A DNA stretch of 39,108 nt from Chitinophagaceae bacterium (lineage in GTDB: Bacteria; Bacteroidota; Bacteroidia; Chitinophagales; Chitinophagaceae). Numbering within the stretch: the first letter of the stretch is position 1; every line of letters begins with the position of its first letter. The notes under the pieces were generated by a model. It was given only the letters and a program-made list of their open reading frames with translations, had not been told where the DNA came from and made no database searches. Positions 33,874 through 39,108 of the stretch are shown piece after piece. Position numbers and translations under genes: made by a program. The stretch spans positions 1 to 39,108 of the forward strand of contig JAIEMK010000091.1 in assembly GCA_019752295.1 (NCBI GenBank), given 5' to 3'.

Positions 33874-34107
33874 GTTTTATCAGTTCGTCATCCAAAATCC
33901 CAATAGTATGAAATCGGGTTATTTACAAATAGAGCCGATTACCCCCAATTAAGTTGCCTCTGGGTTGTTATCAGATTAATAAGACCGCTTTTTTTAAGAA
34001 AGGATTAGTTTTATTTATTTAATCTCCAATCAGTCAAAATACAATAGCGGTTATATTTTCAGTTTTACTACAGAATTTATATGGTATTTTGCTGTAAATG
34101 TTCCGTT

Positions 34108-34782
34108 GTGAAATTGCTCATCATTGAGGACGAGTTATCGCTAAAGCAAAGCATGGTAGATTTCCTTACCTCAGCAGGTTATCTATGTGAATCCGTTGCT
34201 ACCCATTCCGATGCCTTGGAAAAAATTGAATTGTACGATTACGACTGCATCATTCTGGATCTCATGTTGCCCGATGGTTCTGGGTTGAACCTACTCAAAA
34301 ACCTGAAGCAAAATCATAAATCCGATGGGATTATTATTATTTCGGCGAAAGGAGAACTTGACGATAAAATTCTGGGTATCGAAATGGGCGCCGATGATTA
34401 TCTGGCAAAACCCTTTCATTTGTCGGAGTTGGCTGTTCGGGTTGCCTCAATCATCAGAAGAAAAAGTTTTAACGGTCAGTCGCTCATGAATATTGGAACC
34501 ATTCAAATTGACACACAGGGTAAAGAAGTTACGGTTAATAGTAAAGCAGTAGACCTTACTCAGAAAGAGTACCAATTATTGCTTTATCTGGCTATCAACA
34601 AAAATAGGATCTTATCAAAGAATGCCATTGCACAACATATGTGGGGCGATGATATGGACTTCGCAGATAATTTTGACTTTATTTATTCGCATATCAAGAA
34701 TCTCAGAAAAAAATTATTGGCAGCAGGGAGCGACGACTGTATTCGATCAATTTATGGTGAAGGATATAAAATGCAGATCTGA
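34108..34782 (+). CDS. OmpR/PhoB-family response regulator
   Basis: The 224-residue protein has a receiver domain beginning KLLIIEDELS with phospho-acceptor Asp51 in CIILDLMLPDG, followed by IIIISAKGELDDKILGIEMGADDYLAKPF. A C-terminal winged helix contains VDLTQKEYQLLLYLAINKNRILSKNAIAQHMWG and ends IRSIYGEGYKM. I chose the GTG at 34108 because family members start directly at KLLIIEDE and it puts the phospho-Asp at 51; the ATG at 34081 would add nine residues including three Cys. It overlaps the kinase gene by one base and heads an operon with a TolC-RND efflux system, which it probably controls. Confidence 0.93.
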   Translation: MKLLIIEDELSLKQSMVDFLTSAGYLCESVATHSDALEKIELYDYDCIILDLMLPDGSGLNLLKNLKQNHKSDGIIIISAKGELDDKILGIEMGADDYLAKPFHLSELAVRVASIIRRKSFNGQSLMNIGTIQIDTQGKEVTVNSKAVDLTQKEYQLLLYLAINKNRILSKNAIAQHMWGDDMDFADNFDFIYSHIKNLRKKLLAAGSDDCIRSIYGEGYKMQI

Positions 34783-36038
34783 TGAAGCTATTTACAAAAT
34801 ACAATCGCATTAATATATCGGCTACCATTTTTATTTTTTTGGTGGGTAGTGTGGCTTTTTATTTTGTACTCGACTATGTGCTGATCCGTCAGTTGGATGA
34901 AACACTGCGTTCTGAAAAAGAAGAGATCTCAGAATATATCCGTTTGCACAATCAATTACCCGATATCCAGAATACCAAAGAACAATGGATCACAGTAGTA
35001 AAAGCGTCTAATTCAATTCCTAAGCCTACTACAAGAACAATTTATCAATTCAATACAAGAGATTCTGAGAACGAACCCATTCGTCAACTTATTTTTTCCA
35101 TTACGGCTAGCAATCAGACTTACGAAATAACGGTAAATAAGTCCGAAGGAGAAACAGAAGACTTGTTGAAGCTTATCATTCTCACCACAGTTGGAATGAT
35201 TGCCATGATATTGCTCTTCAATTATCTGATCAATCGAAAACTCATTACACAAATTTGGAAGCCTTTCTATAATACCATCGATAATATAAAAGACTATGCT
35301 GCAAATCAGCAATCATTGTCGTTAAGTAAAGAGCCCATCGACGAAATCAATCTGTTAAACGAAAGTTTGAACAGCATGACTGAACGTATTCACAAAGACT
35401 ATTTTGCACTAAGATCTTTTACAGAAAATGCCTCGCACGAAATGCAAACGCCTCTGGCAGTGATTCGTTCAAAAGTAGAATCCTTATACCAGTTTGCAGA
35501 AGGCAAAGAAAATATGATGCAACAGCTTCTGGCAATCGAAGATGCTAGTTTAAAGTTGTCGAAATTGCATCAATCATTATTGCTGCTCACTAAACTCGAG
35601 AACAGACAATTTGTATTAAACGAACCCGTTAATCTTAAAACAATCCTACTGCATAAAATCGAAGAACGAAGGGATTTATTTAGTGCTAAAAATATTCAGG
35701 TTTCGGTTGCTGCAACAGATTTCGAAATGTATTTCCACCAGCATCTGGCAGAAATTCTTATCAGCAATTTGTTGAATAATGCTTTCCGTTACACTGCACC
35801 TGAAGGAAAGATTAGTATTATATTAAATCCTGAAACGCTATCTGTTTCAAATTCAGCGATCCATGATTCATTAGATACAAATAAAATTTTTCAACGATTT
35901 TATAGGGCCTCTGAGTCGGATACTGGAACAGGCTTGGGTCTCTCAATTATTAAAGAAATTTGTACGGCCTCTGGATTTTCTATTCACTATCAATACGAAA
36001 AAGCGCAACATCATTTTATTATTCTGTTTCAAGCATAA
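34782..36038 (+). CDS. Sensor histidine kinase
   Basis: The 418-residue membrane kinase overlaps the regulator gene by 1 base (TGATG), suggesting coupled translation. Membrane segments at about 12-34 and 131-149 flank a periplasmic sensor region of ~95 residues. A HAMP-like linker follows. The phospho-acceptor is His219 in FTENASHEMQTPLAVIRSK; LLISNLLNNAFRYT is the N box and DTGTGLGLSIIKEI the G box of the ATPase domain. Loss of the usual F box is seen: a short IFQRFYRAS remains. The signal is unknown; being cotranscribed with tolC and RND genes suggests metals, drugs or envelope stress. Confidence 0.94.
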   Translation: MKLFTKYNRINISATIFIFLVGSVAFYFVLDYVLIRQLDETLRSEKEEISEYIRLHNQLPDIQNTKEQWITVVKASNSIPKPTTRTIYQFNTRDSENEPIRQLIFSITASNQTYEITVNKSEGETEDLLKLIILTTVGMIAMILLFNYLINRKLITQIWKPFYNTIDNIKDYAANQQSLSLSKEPIDEINLLNESLNSMTERIHKDYFALRSFTENASHEMQTPLAVIRSKVESLYQFAEGKENMMQQLLAIEDASLKLSKLHQSLLLLTKLENRQFVLNEPVNLKTILLHKIEERRDLFSAKNIQVSVAATDFEMYFHQHLAEILISNLLNNAFRYTAPEGKISIILNPETLSVSNSAIHDSLDTNKIFQRFYRASESDTGTGLGLSIIKEICTASGFSIHYQYEKAQHHFIILFQA

Positions 36039-36048
36039 AATTTGGTTG

Positions 36049-37287
36049 ATGAAAAGGTTTATTACTATCATATGTATTTTGCTGGTTCATTTGTCGGTTC
36101 ATTCGCAGGAAAGATCTCTGGATTATTATATTCTGTCGGGTATTCAAAACAGCCCTTTATTGAAAGACCTTAGAAATCAACAGAGAGCAAATCTGATCGA
36201 CAGCATGCGGATTCTGGCGGGATACCTTCCACAGGTAAATGCCATCAGCAGCAATAGTTATGCTCCAACTTTGGGAGGGTGGGGTTATGATGGAGCCATT
36301 ACAAACGGCTCAAACTTTAGTCAGCTACTTACCGTATCAAAACAATTGGTAAGTAAAGAAAATCTGAAGAATCAACACGAGGCCATTCAATTATTAAACG
36401 AATCTTTAAAAACATCCGGTAAAATAAACGAGCAGGATCTTAAAAAAACCATCACGGCTCAATACATTTCGGCTTACGGTAGCTATCAGCAATATCGTTT
36501 TAACAATGAAGTGCTTGCACTCTTTAAAAAAGAACAAAATATTTTAAAGAGTCTTACCGAAAAGGGCGTCTATCGTCAAACAGATTACCTGAGTTTTCTT
36601 GTTACTATGCAGCAACAAGAGCTGTTGATCAGTCAGTTAAAAATTTTCTTCCAGAACGATTTCTCTTCACTCAATTATTTGTGTGGTATTAATGATACCG
36701 CTGCTATCCCTTTAAAAAAGCCTGAGATTTTTCTATCGGTCTTACCGAATGCAGAGAATTCCGTTTTTTATCAGCAGTTTCTGAACGATAGCTTAAAGTT
36801 GAAAAATAGCGATGCGATGATTGAATTCAGATACAAGCCCAAAGTGAATTTGTATGGCGATGGGGGGTATCTTACTTCTTTCTCCACTGCGGCTTATAAA
36901 AATTTCGGTATCAGTTTGGGCGTAACTGTCGTTGTGCCAATTTACGATGGAAGGCAGAAGAAAATGCAACACGATAAAATTAGTATTGCAGAACAAAGCA
37001 GACAACAATATCGGGATTATTTCAAAACGCAGTTTAGTCAGCAAATTGCCCAGTTGTTTCAGCAATTACACGCAACAGAACAATTAACAATACAGTCGGC
37101 CAATCAAATCAGGTACGCAGAAACGCTTATCGAAGCCAATCAAAAATTACTCGAGACCGGCGACGCGCATATGGCAGATTATATTTTGGCCATTGGCAAT
37201 TATATGAATGCAAAAAATACAATCACTCAAAATAGCATCAACCAATTACAAATCATCAACCAGATTAATTACTGGAACAGAAAATAA
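36049..37287 (+). CDS. TolC-family outer membrane efflux protein
   Basis: The 412-residue protein has a signal peptide ending in SVHSQ. The mature part opens with SLDYYILSGIQNSPLLKDLRNQQ, a TolC-type first helix. Long Gln- and Asn-rich coiled-coil segments follow, with GYLPQVNAIS and the second-half IEFRYKPKVNLYGDGGYL matching the outer membrane factor pattern. It would form the outer membrane duct for the downstream adaptor and RND pump. The start at 36049 is 10 bp after the kinase stop; an in-frame TTG at 36046 is less likely. Together with the truncated homologue at 1-431, the window holds two such channels. Confidence 0.85.
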   Translation: MKRFITIICILLVHLSVHSQERSLDYYILSGIQNSPLLKDLRNQQRANLIDSMRILAGYLPQVNAISSNSYAPTLGGWGYDGAITNGSNFSQLLTVSKQLVSKENLKNQHEAIQLLNESLKTSGKINEQDLKKTITAQYISAYGSYQQYRFNNEVLALFKKEQNILKSLTEKGVYRQTDYLSFLVTMQQQELLISQLKIFFQNDFSSLNYLCGINDTAAIPLKKPEIFLSVLPNAENSVFYQQFLNDSLKLKNSDAMIEFRYKPKVNLYGDGGYLTSFSTAAYKNFGISLGVTVVVPIYDGRQKKMQHDKISIAEQSRQQYRDYFKTQFSQQIAQLFQQLHATEQLTIQSANQIRYAETLIEANQKLLETGDAHMADYILAIGNYMNAKNTITQNSINQLQIINQINYWNRK

Positions 37288-37294
37288 AAGAACT

Positions 37295-38233
37295 ATGTTT
37301 TCACGTAACACCATTTTTTCTGCAATTGTCTTCATTGCTCTGTTCGCATACTGCAAACCTGCTCCTGAAAAGACCGAAAAAGAAACGGAAGAAAAAACAG
37401 GAACAGTTAGTACTCCCGTTACCATTACTTCTCCTGTAAGAGGAAATTTGAACGAAACAGTTGAACTAAATGCAGTGTCTGCTTTTTTATTAAAGAGTTA
37501 TGTAAAATCATCTGCAACGGGGTATTTACAAGACGTAGAAGCCACACTGGGAAAATTTGTAAATAAGGGCGACCTCCTGTTTGTAATTAAAACAAAAGAA
37601 TCTCAGAGTTTAGGAAATACCATCAGCAAGCTAGATACATCTCTCCATTTTTCAGGTGTAATCAGTATTAAGTCGCCCGGCACAGGTTATATCACCCAAA
37701 TAAATTATCGGGCCGGCGACTATGTACAGGATGCAGAGCAGATGGCTGTAATTACCGATACAAGAAGCTTTGTGTTTTTATTGGACCTGCCTTACGAATT
37801 AAAACCTTATTTGGCGGGCAATCAAAACCTGCAACTAAAATTACCAGACGGAACCAGCTTAGACGGGCATATTAGCAACGCTTTACCTACAGTAGATGCT
37901 GTTTCGCAAACACAGAGTTATGTAATTCGCGTTAACAGTTCAAAACAGATTCCGGAGAACCTGATCGCAAAAGTTAGTCTGGTAAAAAATTCAAGAAACA
38001 ATACCGTTTCACTTTCAAAATCGGCCGTGCTGAGTGATGAAACACAAACCGAATTCTGGATTATGCAATTAATCGACAGTGTTACCGCAGTAAAAGTACC
38101 GATCAAAAAAGGGTTAGAAAATGGTAACAGCGTAGAAATACTTTCTCCAATGTTGAAGCCAACTGATAAGATTCTATTAACCGGAAACTATGGTTTACCG
38201 GATACTGCAAAAGTTACCATCAACAACAACTGA
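37295..38233 (+). CDS. RND efflux periplasmic adaptor (membrane fusion protein)
   Basis: The 312-residue protein starts at 37295, 7 bp after tolC. An N-terminal hydrophobic segment ends in a Cys (LFAYCKPAPEK); it may be lipidated, though Tyr before Cys is unusual for a lipobox. Then comes a Glu/Lys/Thr-rich linker. SSATGYLQDVEATLGKFVNKGDLLFVI and SPGTGYITQINYRAGDYVQDAEQMAVI are the two halves of a split biotinyl-lipoyl domain with only a very short hairpin between them. The remainder is a beta-barrel part. It links the RND pump to the TolC channel. An upstream TTG-type frame at 37208 overlaps tolC and is rejected. Confidence 0.87.
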   Translation: MFSRNTIFSAIVFIALFAYCKPAPEKTEKETEEKTGTVSTPVTITSPVRGNLNETVELNAVSAFLLKSYVKSSATGYLQDVEATLGKFVNKGDLLFVIKTKESQSLGNTISKLDTSLHFSGVISIKSPGTGYITQINYRAGDYVQDAEQMAVITDTRSFVFLLDLPYELKPYLAGNQNLQLKLPDGTSLDGHISNALPTVDAVSQTQSYVIRVNSSKQIPENLIAKVSLVKNSRNNTVSLSKSAVLSDETQTEFWIMQLIDSVTAVKVPIKKGLENGNSVEILSPMLKPTDKILLTGNYGLPDTAKVTINNN

Positions 38234-38237
38234 TCCT

Positions 38238-39108
38238 ATGCACAACTTTTTCAAAACATATAAAAATCCGGTATCGGTTTTGGTTGTCATCGTTATACTC
38301 GGTGGTTTCTTTGCTTATAGTAAACTCCAAACTGCGCTATTTCCGGAAATCACATTTCCTAAGATCAAGATTATTGCAGATGCAGGGCAACAGCCTGTTA
38401 AGAAAATGATGATTACTGTTACACGACAGTTGGAGAATGCAATTAAACAGGTACCCGATTTGCAGCGAATCAGGAGTACAACAAGCAGAGGCACTTGCGA
38501 GATCTCGGCATTCATGGATTGGAATACCAATATTGATATTAGTAAACAAAGAATCGAATCAAAGATCAACGAAATAAAAAATACGCTCCCTCCTGATATT
38601 CAGATTTCAGTAGAAAGAATGAATCCATCGATTATGCCTATCACCGGGTTTTCGCTGGAAAGTAAAACTCGTTCACCAATTGAAATGAAGTTATTGGCGA
38701 TGTACACAATCAAACCTTTTCTTTCGCAGGTTGATGGTGTTTCAGAAATTCGGGTAATTGGGGGGAAATCGAAAGAGTACTGGATGGTTTTGAATGTACA
38801 AAAAATGAGTACACTAGGTATTACTCCCGATATGATTAATACTGCGTTGAGTCAGACCAACTTCATCAAATCGAATGGTTATTTGTCCGACTATCGTTTA
38901 TTATATCTTACAGTAACCGATGCTGTGGTAAGTTCTAAAGAGCAGCTCAACGATATCGTTATCAGCAATAATGGTAAACGAATTATTTTACTGAAAGATA
39001 TTGCAGAAGTTCAGATACAGGAAGCAAAAGAATACATCAAAATCAATGCCAACGGGCAGGATGGCATATTACTGGCTGTAATGAAACAACCCAATGCCAA
39101 CCTGATTG
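38238..39108 (+). CDS. RND-family efflux transporter (N-terminal part, truncated by window edge)
   Basis: The ORF opens at ATG 38238, 4 bp after the adaptor gene, and runs off the window after 290 codons. KNPVSVLVVIVILGGFFAY is the first transmembrane helix, followed by LFPEITFPKIKIIADAGQQPVKKM and TVTRQLENAIKQVPDLQRIRSTTSRGTCEIS. These are the PN1 porter-domain features of RND transporters (compare PDIxFPxV-xVxxxYPGAxPxxVE). The spread QQPVKKMM instead of the usual GAxPxEVE is divergent. SLESKTRSPIEMKLLAMYTIKPFLSQVDGVSEIRVIGGK is the PN2 part. The pump probably exports drugs or metals by proton antiport. Confidence 0.9.
   Translation, partial: MHNFFKTYKNPVSVLVVIVILGGFFAYSKLQTALFPEITFPKIKIIADAGQQPVKKMMITVTRQLENAIKQVPDLQRIRSTTSRGTCEISAFMDWNTNIDISKQRIESKINEIKNTLPPDIQISVERMNPSIMPITGFSLESKTRSPIEMKLLAMYTIKPFLSQVDGVSEIRVIGGKSKEYWMVLNVQKMSTLGITPDMINTALSQTNFIKSNGYLSDYRLLYLTVTDAVVSSKEQLNDIVISNNGKRIILLKDIAEVQIQEAKEYIKINANGQDGILLAVMKQPNANLI

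Noticed and set aside
1..39108. CRISPR arrays, insertion sequences, prophage, tRNA attachment sites
   Set aside because: No regularly spaced repeats, transposase, integrase, tRNA or rRNA sequence was seen on either strand.

Overview
The window comes from a Bacteroidota chromosome, most likely a Chitinophagaceae-like member of the Sphingobacteriia/Chitinophagia. The evidence is moderately AT-rich DNA, promoters of the Bacteroidota form TTTG-N19-21-TANNTTTG, an almost complete lack of Shine-Dalgarno sequences, a C-terminal type IX secretion sorting domain, and families typical of the phylum (DUF1015 beside serC, DUF4114, DUF5618-like, GH43 with a discoidin domain). No tRNA, rRNA, insertion sequence, phage or CRISPR array was found.

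Layout. (1) 1-1112: the start of a tetR-tolC efflux operon on the minus strand, cut by the left edge, with a 14-bp inverted-repeat operator. (2) 1260-6318: housekeeping genes on the plus strand (DUF502 membrane protein, serC, DUF1015 protein, acyl-CoA ligase), closed by a hairpin shared with a convergent amidohydrolase. (3) 8144-9027: a divergent DoxX/HxlR pair around a perfect 32-bp palindrome. (4) 9108-10676: a large unrecognised helical protein. (5) 10890-24021: a 13-kb amino-acid biosynthesis block, leuA | ilvE-ilvD-ilvB-ilvN-ilvC | thrA-thrB-thrC. (6) 24098-33873: accessory genes (DUF5618-like protein, penicillin acylase, GH43, orphan LuxR-type response regulator, DUF4114/T9SS surface protein, a small hypothetical, ApbE). 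(7) 34108-39108: a two-component system followed by tolC-, adaptor- and RND-pump genes, cut by the right edge.

The most interesting part is the control of region 5. Upstream of ilvE lie a consensus promoter, a 33-codon ORF in which 13 of 16 consecutive residues are Ile or Val, and a strong intrinsic terminator placed before ilvE. Upstream of thrA lies a second 33-codon ORF ending in Thr-Phe-Thr(x6)-Leu-stop, with the six threonines encoded by all four Thr codons. These look like ribosome-mediated attenuators equivalent to enterobacterial ilv and thr leaders. leuA has neither leader peptide nor attenuator, but has a 54-nt two-part hairpin in its 5' leader; its product also lacks the usual leucine-binding regulatory domain.

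Together the block makes valine, isoleucine and leucine precursors (IlvBN, IlvC, IlvD, IlvE, LeuA) and converts aspartate-derived semialdehyde to threonine (ThrA, ThrB, ThrC), the isoleucine precursor. ilvA, leuB, leuCD and asd are not in the window. Starts were moved downstream of upstream TTG codons for serC, doxX, hxlR, ilvN, ilvC, thrB, thrC, the LuxR-type regulator, the DUF4114 protein, tolC and the adaptor gene, where family N-termini, signal peptides or promoters favour it.
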